From: Candidatus Hydrogenedentota bacterium
Lineage (GTDB): Bacteria > Hydrogenedentota > Hydrogenedentia > Hydrogenedentales > SLHB01
Reading direction: 5' to 3'
DNA length: 15,886 bases
Assembly (NCBI GenBank): GCA_007130675.1
Contig: SLSB01000417.1
Coordinates: 1 to 15,886, forward strand
Below the pieces are notes generated by a model that did not search any database, was not told where the DNA came from, and saw nothing but the letters and a program-made list of their open reading frames with translations. Shown here piece after piece: positions 6,908 through 13,150 of this stretch (position 1 is the stretch's first letter; every line of letters starts with the position of its first letter). A program made the position numbers and the translations under genes.

Positions 6908-8073
6908 CATCTTGCCGGCAGCCCGCGCGCGATGGACTGCTCAGCCAGCGCGCGCGCGCGAAAATCGGCATCCATCACCGATTCCAGGGTTACCTCGGTG
7001 TCCGTGGGCGAGGTGCTCATGACCTCTTCGACAAGCGTAGCAATGCCGGGGAATGTGATTCGGTTGTCGCAGAAGGCCTGCACGGCGATCTCATTGGCGG
7101 CGTTCAACACGGCGGGGGCTGTGCCGCCCGCTCGAGCCGCGTCGAGTGCAAGCCGCAAACACGGAAACTCGCTGAAATCGGGCTTTGCAAACGAAAGCCT
7201 GTCGATTTCCTCGAGATTCAACCGGCTCATGGGATTCTCTACCCGCAGGGGCCACGTGAGCGCAAACAGAATCGGGAACTTCATGTCCGTTGGGCCCATT
7301 TGCGCCAGAATGCTCCCGTCGGTGAATTCCACAAGGCTGTGGATGATGCTCTGCGGATGTATGATCACCCTGATCTTGTCCACGGGCATATCAAACAGCC
7401 ACATGGCCTCGATCACCTCGAGCCCCTTGTTCATCAAGGTCGCCGAATCAACGCTGATCTTCTTGCCCATATCCCACGTGGGATGATTGGCCGCCTCCTC
7501 GGGCGTCACATTGAGACGAACCTCGGTAGGTTTGCCGTAGAAAGGGCCGCCAGAGGCCGTCAAGTGAATGCAGTGAACATCGTTGCTTGAATGTCCCTCG
7601 AGGCATTGGAAAATCGCGTTGTGTTCGCTGTCGACCGGCAGAACCTGGACCCCTTTCGTGCGTGCGGCCTGCATGATGAGCGGCCCGGCAATGACCAACG
7701 GCTCCTTGTTTGCCAATGCAATTCGGTTCCCCGCATCGATCGCACGCAGAACCGGCTTGAGTCCCGCGGCTCCCACCACTGCGCACAACGCAGCATCCAC
7801 AGGAATCGAAGCAATCGCATCGAGCGCGCCAGAGCCCGTGTGAACCTCTACAGGAACGTCAGGGGGCTGAAACCGCGCGGCGGCCGCTTCATCGGCGATG
7901 GCCACATGGGATGGCCGAAACTCGAGGATCTGCCGCGCCAGCAACTCGACGTTCGCGTAAGCCCCCAGCGCGACCACGTCGAACATGTCCGGATAATGAC
8001 GCACAACATCGAGTGCGCTCCGGCCGATCGAGCCTGTCGAACCCAGAATGGAAAGGCGTAATGCCACGGTCAT
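6907..8073 (-). CDS. dxr: 1-deoxy-D-xylulose 5-phosphate reductoisomerase
   Basis: Converts DXP to 2-C-methyl-D-erythritol 4-phosphate using NADPH and a divalent metal, the committed step of MEP isoprenoid synthesis; cytoplasmic. The 388-residue protein has the NADPH loop GSTGSIG (11-17), ALANKEPLV (119-127), the metal ligands in VDSEHNAIF (D148, E150), LTASGGPF (171-178) and HPTWDMGKKISVDSATLMNK (197-216) followed by GLEVIEA with E219 as third metal ligand. The C-terminal helical domain ends normally, so the length is typical. Start uncertain by two codons: ATG 8073 has AGGA only two bases upstream, whereas GTG 8067 has it at eight bases and gives an equally good N-terminus. It lies 50 bases after ptsI, without the uppS-cdsA neighbours that often precede dxr. 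Confidence 0.97.
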   Translation of the reverse strand: MTVALRLSILGSTGSIGRSALDVVRHYPDMFDVVALGAYANVELLARQILEFRPSHVAIADEAAAARFQPPDVPVEVHTGSGALDAIASIPVDAALCAVVGAAGLKPVLRAIDAGNRIALANKEPLVIAGPLIMQAARTKGVQVLPVDSEHNAIFQCLEGHSSNDVHCIHLTASGGPFYGKPTEVRLNVTPEEAANHPTWDMGKKISVDSATLMNKGLEVIEAMWLFDMPVDKIRVIIHPQSIIHSLVEFTDGSILAQMGPTDMKFPILFALTWPLRVENPMSRLNLEEIDRLSFAKPDFSEFPCLRLALDAARAGGTAPAVLNAANEIAVQAFCDNRITFPGIATLVEEVMSTSPTDTEVTLESVMDADFRARALAEQSIARGLPAR

Positions 8074-8123
8074 GGTCCTGCTGCATGCGGTTTGGCGCCC
8101 GATGAGTTACGCCCGCGCGATGC

Positions 8124-9896
8124 TTATTGTTCGTCTCCGTTGCTATAACGTCCCAGAATGCGTGAGAGCGTATGGCGGCTCCTGTGACGTTTGTAGAGAA
8201 GCTTCTTGATGGCCGATTCCGAGCCCATCTTGAGCACCCGGCGCGCGAACCGCCTCGCCACCCGCATGCGGATATTCGCCACCTCGGCGCGAACCATCGG
8301 AATCGACACGGCCGACATGCTGAGCGAGTCAACGCCCAGACCGAGCAGAATCTCAGTGAATACCGGGTCGCCAGCCATCTCCCCGCACAACCCACAAGGA
8401 ATGCGGGCCGATTTCGCCGCACGAACAACCTGGCGGATCATGCGCAGAATCGCAGGATGAGCAGGCTCGTACATGTGCGCGATCTTCTCGTTGGCACGGT
8501 CCACCGCCAGCCCGTATTGGATGAGGTCGTTGGTGCCAATGCTGAAGAAATCGCATTCCGCCGCAAGCAGGTCCGCCACAGCCACCGCCGAAGGCACCTC
8601 GATCATGCTGCCAATGCGAACATTCGGATCAAAAGGCACCCCGCGCTGCTCGAGATCCGCGCACACCTCCTTGACCATCTTTCGTACCCGCCGCAGTTCT
8701 TCCAGACCGCTTACAAGCGGAAACATGATGCTCACATTCCCGTGAACACTTGCCCGGAACATGGCCCGCAACTGCGCCTTGAAAATATCCGGGCGCTCAA
8801 GACAGAAACGAATAGCGCGCCAGCCCAATTGTGGGTTGATTTCGTCGGCAAGTTGCAGGTGAGACACAAATTTATCCCCGCCCAGGTCCAGCGTGCGCAA
8901 GGTAACGGGCGCTGGCTTCATGGCCGCGGCAACCTCCGCATAGGCATCAAACTGCTCTTCCTCGGACGGCAGAGACGTCCGGTTCATGAACAGGTATTCC
9001 GTGCGGTAAAGACCAATGCCCTGCGCCTTTACGGTCTGGCTGTGGACGACCTCGACCGGGAGCTCGATGTTGGCCATCGTGGGAATCTCGAAGCCGTCAA
9101 GTGTGATGCTCTCGATCGTCTGCTCGGCGAGCAGAAGTGCCTTTCGGTCCTCCTCTTGTCGCCGTTTTTCCTCGGTATAGCGCGAAAGGGTAAGGTCGGT
9201 CGGCCGCAGGATAACATCGCCCCGGCTGCCGTCCACGATCACGGTGTCGCCCGCCAACGCCTGCACGCCCACAGAGCCCAAGCCTACCACCGCGGGAATC
9301 TCGAAGGCCCGAGCCAGTATCGCCGTGTGAGACGTCGGCCCGCTTAAATCCGTAATCACCCCGAGCGTATTCTCGAGGTCCATCTTCGCCGTATCCGACG
9401 GAGACAAATCATGCGCCACGACAACGCACGGGCGTTCGAGATGCTCGAGGCTTTCCATCTCAGCTTTCAAGAGCCGCCCCTGTATGCGCCGCAAGACGTC
9501 GACAACATCCTGATTGCGCTCGCGGAACTGCGTGTCGCCAACCGACTCGAGCAGCTTTGTGTAGCGGACGATGAATTCCTCGATGAGGTACTCAGTGTTC
9601 CATCCTTCCTCGCGCAGCCGATCTTCGATCTCCTTGTGGAAGGTGACGTCGTCGAGCATCATCAAGTGCGCTTCAAATATCTCGGCGTGCTTCGGCCCGA
9701 GGTCTTGCGAGGTTCTTTCGTGAAGCCGCTGCAAATCGGCCCGCACCCGCTCCATGGCCTCACGAAACCGCTCCAGCTCCGCATCTTTGTCTTCCACCTG
9801 GTATTTCGGCACATCGAGGCCGGAAAGCCCAAACGGCAACACCGGGCCAATGGCAATGCCAGGCGAAACCCCTATTCCGCGCAGAGCGATTTCCAC
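8124..9896 (-). CDS. ptsI: PTS Enzyme I (PEP-protein phosphotransferase)
   Basis: A cytoplasmic enzyme that autophosphorylates from PEP and passes the phosphate to HPr. The 590-residue protein has the N-terminal HPr-interacting helical region (about 30-145), the swivelling domain with phospho-histidine H190 in SGPTSHTAILAR (185-196), and the C-terminal PEP-binding barrel with GLYRTEYLFM (295-304), LRTLDLGGDK (333-342), FSIGTNDLIQY (451-461) and the catalytic cysteine C504 in CGLCGEMAGDP (501-511). All key residues are present. No GAF domain precedes it, so it is the sugar-PTS type rather than PtsP. The last 30 residues form an Arg/Lys/His-rich tail beyond the usual end near 575. The start is GTG 9896, four bases after the ptsH stop, with GGGGAAAG eight bases upstream. 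Confidence 0.97.
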   Translation of the reverse strand: MEIALRGIGVSPGIAIGPVLPFGLSGLDVPKYQVEDKDAELERFREAMERVRADLQRLHERTSQDLGPKHAEIFEAHLMMLDDVTFHKEIEDRLREEGWNTEYLIEEFIVRYTKLLESVGDTQFRERNQDVVDVLRRIQGRLLKAEMESLEHLERPCVVVAHDLSPSDTAKMDLENTLGVITDLSGPTSHTAILARAFEIPAVVGLGSVGVQALAGDTVIVDGSRGDVILRPTDLTLSRYTEEKRRQEEDRKALLLAEQTIESITLDGFEIPTMANIELPVEVVHSQTVKAQGIGLYRTEYLFMNRTSLPSEEEQFDAYAEVAAAMKPAPVTLRTLDLGGDKFVSHLQLADEINPQLGWRAIRFCLERPDIFKAQLRAMFRASVHGNVSIMFPLVSGLEELRRVRKMVKEVCADLEQRGVPFDPNVRIGSMIEVPSAVAVADLLAAECDFFSIGTNDLIQYGLAVDRANEKIAHMYEPAHPAILRMIRQVVRAAKSARIPCGLCGEMAGDPVFTEILLGLGVDSLSMSAVSIPMVRAEVANIRMRVARRFARRVLKMGSESAIKKLLYKRHRSRHTLSRILGRYSNGDEQ

Positions 9897-9900
9897 TTGT

Positions 9901-10179
9901 CTAGCTTTCCCCGAAGCCTGCGGCCACTAATTCCCGCACAGCTGTTATGGCTTCTTCAGCATCCGGCCCTTCGGCCGTCACGGTGAGCCGCGTCCCTTGT
10001 GCAGCCGCGAGAGTCAACAGTCCCATGATACTCTTGGCGTTCACCCGCTGCCCGTTGACGTTTATCTGCACATCGCTCGCGAATTGGAGCACCGTTTGCA
10101 CGAGTTTCGCCGCCGGGCGCGCATGCAATCCCATCGAATTCACAATAGCCATCTGTTCAGTCAGTTCCGGCATACTCAT
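9901..10179 (-). CDS. ptsH: Phosphocarrier protein HPr
   Basis: A small cytoplasmic carrier that takes phosphate from EI on a histidine and can be modified by HPr kinase on a serine. The 92 residues include MGLHARPAAK (16-25, phospho-His H19) and AKSIMGLLTLAA (48-59, regulatory serine S50, equivalent to Ser46). The SIMGLL context is the kind recognised by HPr kinase, unlike the enterobacterial version, and hprK is nearby. The extent given uses ATG 10179. ATG 10173 is at least as good, since AGGA lies nine bases before it but only three before 10179. The gene is the first of a ptsH-ptsI pair with its own predicted promoter and leader ORF. Confidence 0.96.
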   Translation of the reverse strand: MSMPELTEQMAIVNSMGLHARPAAKLVQTVLQFASDVQINVNGQRVNAKSIMGLLTLAAAQGTRLTVTAEGPDAEEAITAVRELVAAGFGES

Positions 10180-10254
10180 CTATCCTGATATGCAAGGGCG
10201 GCTCTTTCGGGCGCCCGAGACCCATGACCTCGCACAAGGTCCCAACTCCAGCAT
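10180..10254 (-). CDS. Possible 24-residue leader peptide upstream of ptsH
   Basis: ATG 10254 opens a 24-codon frame ending in TAG at 10182-10180, directly against ATG 10179 of ptsH and in the same frame. GGAGG (10264-10260) lies five bases upstream, the best Shine-Dalgarno in this stretch. The ptsH Shine-Dalgarno AGGA lies inside its last codons, so ribosomes finishing the leader would be positioned to start ptsH. The peptide has no obvious amino-acid run, signal or family, and could be a chance frame. Nothing shows that it is translated. Confidence 0.3.
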   Translation of the reverse strand: MLELGPCARSWVSGARKSRPCISG

Positions 10255-10314
10255 TCAGACCTCCGCTGCATTCCTTGCCCAACAGGCCTAAAATACTGCA
10301 AAGAAAACAACTAG

Positions 10315-10343
10315 AATATAGTCGATTGTGCCAAAATATTCAA
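10315..10343 (-). promoter_or_regulatory. Predicted sigma70-type promoter for ptsH-ptsI
   Basis: TTGAAT (-35, 10343-10338; four of six consensus bases) and TATATT (-10, 10320-10315; five of six) are separated by exactly 17 bases, in the most AT-rich stretch of the gap. The start of transcription would be near 10308, leaving a leader of about 130 bases before ptsH that includes the 24-codon ORF. Confidence 0.55.
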
Positions 10344-10364
10344 AGTAATTCCCCCATACATAGC

Positions 10365-10409
10365 CGTATGCTCAGCATGCGTAAGCGAAAAATCGAGCCG
10401 CGCTCACGC
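10365..10409. repeat. Two adjoining inverted repeats upstream of the ptsH promoter
   Basis: First repeat: CGTATGCT-C-AGCATGCG (10365-10381), arms of eight with one mismatch, containing the perfect 11-base ATGCTCAGCAT (10368-10378). Second repeat: GCGTAAGCG (10379-10387) against CGCTCACGC (10401-10409), nine pairs with one wobble and a 13-base loop. The first is centred about 65 bases before the predicted transcription start, a usual position for an activator site; either could instead be an RNA hairpin at the end of the rapZ transcript. Confidence 0.45.
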
Positions 10410-10560
10410 AAAGACCGATGCCCACTCTTCCAGCCCGCCACAACACCGCGGAGCAAGAAAGCCTCTTCTGTTGCGCCTGTGATGCGACAGGCAACATCCA
10501 AGGTTGTTCACACTGAACCTCGTGGCTGGGACGGCTTGCTCTTGCGGGCTAGGCGCAAAC

Positions 10561-11430
10561 TCATCCCGGCAAGTCGCGGTGGCGCAGGCGCACGTCGTAA
10601 GCCATCTCGCGCAACATCGTGGCCAGTTCGAGCGCGACCGCGACCGAACGGTGCTGGCCGCCTGTGCATCCAACCGCGATAGTCAGATACGACTTGGGCT
10701 CGGCGGCATACCGCGGCATCAGAAACTTCAGCATACTTTTGACCCGGTCTAGAAACTCGCGGCCATCCGAATTGGCAAGCACGAAGTCGCGCACGTCCGG
10801 CTCGGTTCCGGTCAGCGCCCGCAACTCGGCATCATAATAGGGATTAGGCAGAAAACGCACATCAAACACCAAATCCGCCTCGGGCGGAATGCCCCGCTTG
10901 AACCCGAACGAAAGCACGGTGGTCACAATCTTCCGCGCCTCCTTGGGCGACACAAACATCGAGGCGATGCGTTCGCGCAGCTCAGCCACCGACGTCGAAC
11001 TGGTGTCGATCACCAAATCCGCCCGCGAGCGCATCGGCTGCATGATCTCGCGCTCTCGGCGGATGCCCTCTTCGACGCTTCCCGAGGGCGAACAGGGGTG
11101 GCGCCGGCGCGTCTCGCTATAGCGCTGCAGAAGCACCTCGCTGGTGCTGTCGAGGTACAGCGTTTCGACGTGAACCCCTCGCTCCTCGACTTCCTGCACG
11201 TAACCCGGCAGCAGCGAAAGCCCTTGACCGGCGCGCGCATCCACGCATACTGCCACCTTCCGGCGGGCGGGCTCGTGGGCGCCCCGCACCAGTTCGGCAA
11301 ACGTGGGCAGCAGCGCGCCCGGCAGGTTATCGACACAATAGTAGCCTAGATCCTCGAGAAATTTTAGCGCCAGCGACTTTCCCGCACCGGACAACCCCGT
11401 GACCAGCACGAATCTGCGACTGTCAGGCAT
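10561..11430 (-). CDS. rapZ: RNase adapter protein RapZ (YvcJ-family nucleotide-binding protein)
   Basis: A nucleotide-binding cytoplasmic protein. In enterobacteria it senses glucosamine-6-phosphate and guides RNase E to the GlmZ small RNA; in other phyla its partner is mostly unknown. The 289-residue protein has Walker A GLSGAGKS (12-19), the family stretch YYCVDNLP (30-37), LSFGFKRGIP followed by DVRFLPNPYY in the middle, and the C-terminal signature GCTGGQHRS (254-262). Length is normal. ATG 11430 overlaps the hprK stop by eight bases and lacks a clear Shine-Dalgarno, so it is translationally coupled to hprK. HprK next to RapZ is an old association; here RapZ may link cell-wall amino-sugar status with the PTS, which is inference. 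Confidence 0.95.
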   Translation of the reverse strand: MPDSRRFVLVTGLSGAGKSLALKFLEDLGYYCVDNLPGALLPTFAELVRGAHEPARRKVAVCVDARAGQGLSLLPGYVQEVEERGVHVETLYLDSTSEVLLQRYSETRRRHPCSPSGSVEEGIRREREIMQPMRSRADLVIDTSSTSVAELRERIASMFVSPKEARKIVTTVLSFGFKRGIPPEADLVFDVRFLPNPYYDAELRALTGTEPDVRDFVLANSDGREFLDRVKSMLKFLMPRYAAEPKSYLTIAVGCTGGQHRSVAVALELATMLREMAYDVRLRHRDLPG

Positions 11431-12391
11431 CGTTTACGCTCATGAGATTCAGCAGTCTCTGATTAAGCTGCTGTGCCGGGTGGGTGCCAAGTTCCTTAAG
11501 GCGGTGGTTGAGCGCCGCCACTTCGACGATGATCGCGATGTTGCGCCCCGGACGCACCGGAATGAGAAGATAGGGAATGCGCGTGCGCAACAGGTCGACA
11601 TATTCGTCTACAAGCCCCGTACGATCGTACTGGCCTTCCTCATTCCACATCTCCAGTTCGATGACGAGGCTGATGCGTTTCGAATTGCGCACGCAGCCCA
11701 CCCCGTAGACGCTCTTCACGTCGATAATGCCGACGCCCCGAATCTCCATGTGGTGTTCGATCACCGGCGAGGCCAGCGCAAAAATGATGCCTTCACGCCC
11801 GCGCCGCAGAGTCACCACATCATCCGCCACCATCCGGTGGCCGCGCTCGACCAGTTCGAGGGCCGTTTCGCTTTTGCCAATGCCGGGCGCCCCGGTAATC
11901 AGTATGCCTACGCCATAACAGTCAATGGCGGTGCCGTGCGCCACCGTCTCCGGCGAAAACTCTTCGGCGAGAAAGAGAATAATGCTGCTGATCACCTCAT
12001 CCGTACTGCGCCGCGACCGCAACACCGGGATCCCCCGCCGATTGCACATGTCGAGGAAAATATTGCGAGGGCGCAAGTTCCGCGAGAGCACAAACACCGG
12101 AATCTCGAATGCGAACATGGCCTCGAGGCGGTGCATCAACTCGGAGGTCGAGAGTTGTTCCATGAAATGGATTTCGGTGTTCCCCAGGATCTGCACGCGG
12201 TCGTTGGCAAAATACTCCAGGTATCCGCTTAAGGCCAGCCCCGGCCGGTTAATGTCGGAAATGAACACCGGGCGGCCGACGCCCTGAAAGCCCCCGATCA
12301 CCTCGAATTCGAGATGCTCGGTGAGCTGATCCAGCAGCCGGGCAACAGCAATACTCTCTTTCCGGTTGACCGGCAGGCTCTTGGTGTCCAT
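11423..12391 (-). CDS. hprK: HPr kinase/phosphorylase
   Basis: A bifunctional enzyme that phosphorylates HPr at its regulatory serine with ATP or pyrophosphate and also reverses this. The 322-residue protein has an N-terminal MurF-like domain (about 1-130) and a C-terminal kinase domain: the conserved AHG (151-153, catalytic histidine H152), Walker A GAPGIGKS (167-174), the catalytic aspartates in VADDV (188-192), and the family signature EIRGVGIIDV (216-225) followed by YGVG (229-232). Everything needed for activity is present. GGAGG lies four bases before ATG 12391. It follows hpf by 35 bases and overlaps rapZ by eight. Its target HPr is encoded two genes on, with the required serine. Confidence 0.97.
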   Translation of the reverse strand: MDTKSLPVNRKESIAVARLLDQLTEHLEFEVIGGFQGVGRPVFISDINRPGLALSGYLEYFANDRVQILGNTEIHFMEQLSTSELMHRLEAMFAFEIPVFVLSRNLRPRNIFLDMCNRRGIPVLRSRRSTDEVISSIILFLAEEFSPETVAHGTAIDCYGVGILITGAPGIGKSETALELVERGHRMVADDVVTLRRGREGIIFALASPVIEHHMEIRGVGIIDVKSVYGVGCVRNSKRISLVIELEMWNEEGQYDRTGLVDEYVDLLRTRIPYLLIPVRPGRNIAIIVEVAALNHRLKELGTHPAQQLNQRLLNLMSVNDA

Positions 12392-12426
12392 TCTCCCTCC
12401 GCGTGGATGCGAAACGCCGGGCGCGA

Positions 12427-12993
12427 TTAGAACTGCGGCTCGATCAGCCCGAATGTCCCGTCATTGCGCGCATACATGACATTGACCTGCTGTGTCTCGA
12501 CGTTGGAAAATACAATAAACGGCTCTTCGGCCAATTCCAGTTGCATCGAGGCTTCCTCGATATCCATGGGCTTCATGGGAAGCTTCTCGCGCCGGATCAC
12601 ACGGTGCTGCGAGGCGGTCTCGAACGTGGGCTCGGGCTCTTCCTCAACGTCCCCGGATTCGAACACCTCATCCGCAAAGGCCAGGGTGTCTTCACCCTTG
12701 CGCGGCGTGTAACGATTGATCCGATCTTTATACTTTCGTATCTGTCTCTCGAGCTTTTCCACCACGGCATCGACCGACGTATACATGTCCGGCGAAGACT
12801 CTTTGCCGTGGATGCGAATGCCGTTCGCGTGAAGCGTCACTTCTGCCACATGACGATGTTTCTCGACACTGAGAACGACGTTGGCGTCGATGACCCGGTC
12901 GAAATGCACGCGGATCTTTTCGAGACGTGTTGTCACATGACCCTTGAGCGCATCGGTCAGTTCCATATGGCGGGCCGAAATCTCTAGTTGCAT
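12427..12993 (-). CDS. hpf: Ribosome hibernation-promoting factor, long form (HPF/RaiA family)
   Basis: Binds the decoding region of idle 70S ribosomes; the long form pairs them into inactive 100S dimers. The 188 residues divide into an N-terminal S30AE domain (1-95, with ISARHMELTDALKGHV at 5-20 and YKDRINRY at 88-95), an acidic linker (about 100-128) and the C-terminal dimerisation domain (about 131-188: LPMKPMDIEEA at 138-148, FIVFSNVETQQVNVMYARND at 159-178, ending GLIEPQF). Length and layout match long HPF. ATG 12993 has GGAGG eleven bases upstream, slightly far. A strong promoter lies 47 to 76 bases upstream. It leads the hprK-rapZ cluster, as hpf leads the PTS-Ntr genes behind rpoN in many proteobacteria, but here rpoN is absent. 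Confidence 0.96.
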   Translation of the reverse strand: MQLEISARHMELTDALKGHVTTRLEKIRVHFDRVIDANVVLSVEKHRHVAEVTLHANGIRIHGKESSPDMYTSVDAVVEKLERQIRKYKDRINRYTPRKGEDTLAFADEVFESGDVEEEPEPTFETASQHRVIRREKLPMKPMDIEEASMQLELAEEPFIVFSNVETQQVNVMYARNDGTFGLIEPQF

Positions 12994-13039
12994 AATCCCT
13001 TGATCCTCCAGTACTTAGAAAGCGGTCTGGCTGCCTGTG

Positions 13040-13069
13040 ATCCTACCACCCCGGCCCATGACCTGTCAA
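13040..13069 (-). promoter_or_regulatory. Predicted sigma70-type promoter for hpf-hprK-rapZ
   Basis: Perfect TTGACA (13069-13064), an 18-base spacer, then TAGGAT (13045-13040; four of six). The transcription start would be near 13033, giving a 5' leader of about 40 bases that contains the GGAGG of hpf. It is in the 157-base gap after the GH2 gene, in the only non-coding position where this block could start. Confidence 0.55.
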
Positions 13070-13150
13070 TTGGACACTCGAGCAGACGCCGGTACCGACA
13101 TCGCCCATTCTGATTGCGTGCACTGCTCTCACTGTGTGTTACCAAAGCCA

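Larger units (their letters stand above)
10180..10560. other. 381-base non-coding gap between rapZ and ptsH
   Basis: The only long non-coding stretch. Contents in transcription order: a six-pair hairpin GCCTGT/ACAGGC (10475-10492) about 70 bases after the rapZ stop; the two inverted repeats (10365-10409); the predicted promoter (10315-10343); then a leader with the 24-codon ORF, a small GACCT/AGGTC stem (10226-10241) and a perfect 12-base palindrome TCGGGCGCCCGA (10207-10218). No T-tract follows any hairpin on the minus strand, so no intrinsic terminator is called. I looked for a remnant of an EIIA gene in the minus-strand frames and recognised none. Confidence 0.6.

Noticed and set aside
5118..7022. 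Long open frame on the plus strand (634 codons)
   Set aside because: It lies antisense to rseP, shows no recognisable domain, and its composition is that of a reverse-strand shadow in a GC-rich gene.
8172..9347. Plus-strand open frame of 391 codons
   Set aside because: Antisense to ptsI, rich in His and Arg, with no family features; the minus-strand EI has every catalytic motif.
10318..10333. Possible sigma54 promoter (TGGCAC at 10333-10328, minus strand)
   Set aside because: The required TTGC-type -12 element is missing at the right distance, while sigma70 boxes fit the same stretch well.
10404..10673. Minus-strand 89-codon frame overlapping the rapZ 3' end
   Set aside because: More than a third is an out-of-frame reading of rapZ; the rest is Cys/Arg-rich with no motif. 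Not a remnant of EIIA as far as I can see.
13085..13098. Near-palindrome around CGGTACCG in the hpf upstream gap as a terminator for the GH2 gene
   Set aside because: The stem is short, lacks a loop and is not followed by a T-run on the minus strand.
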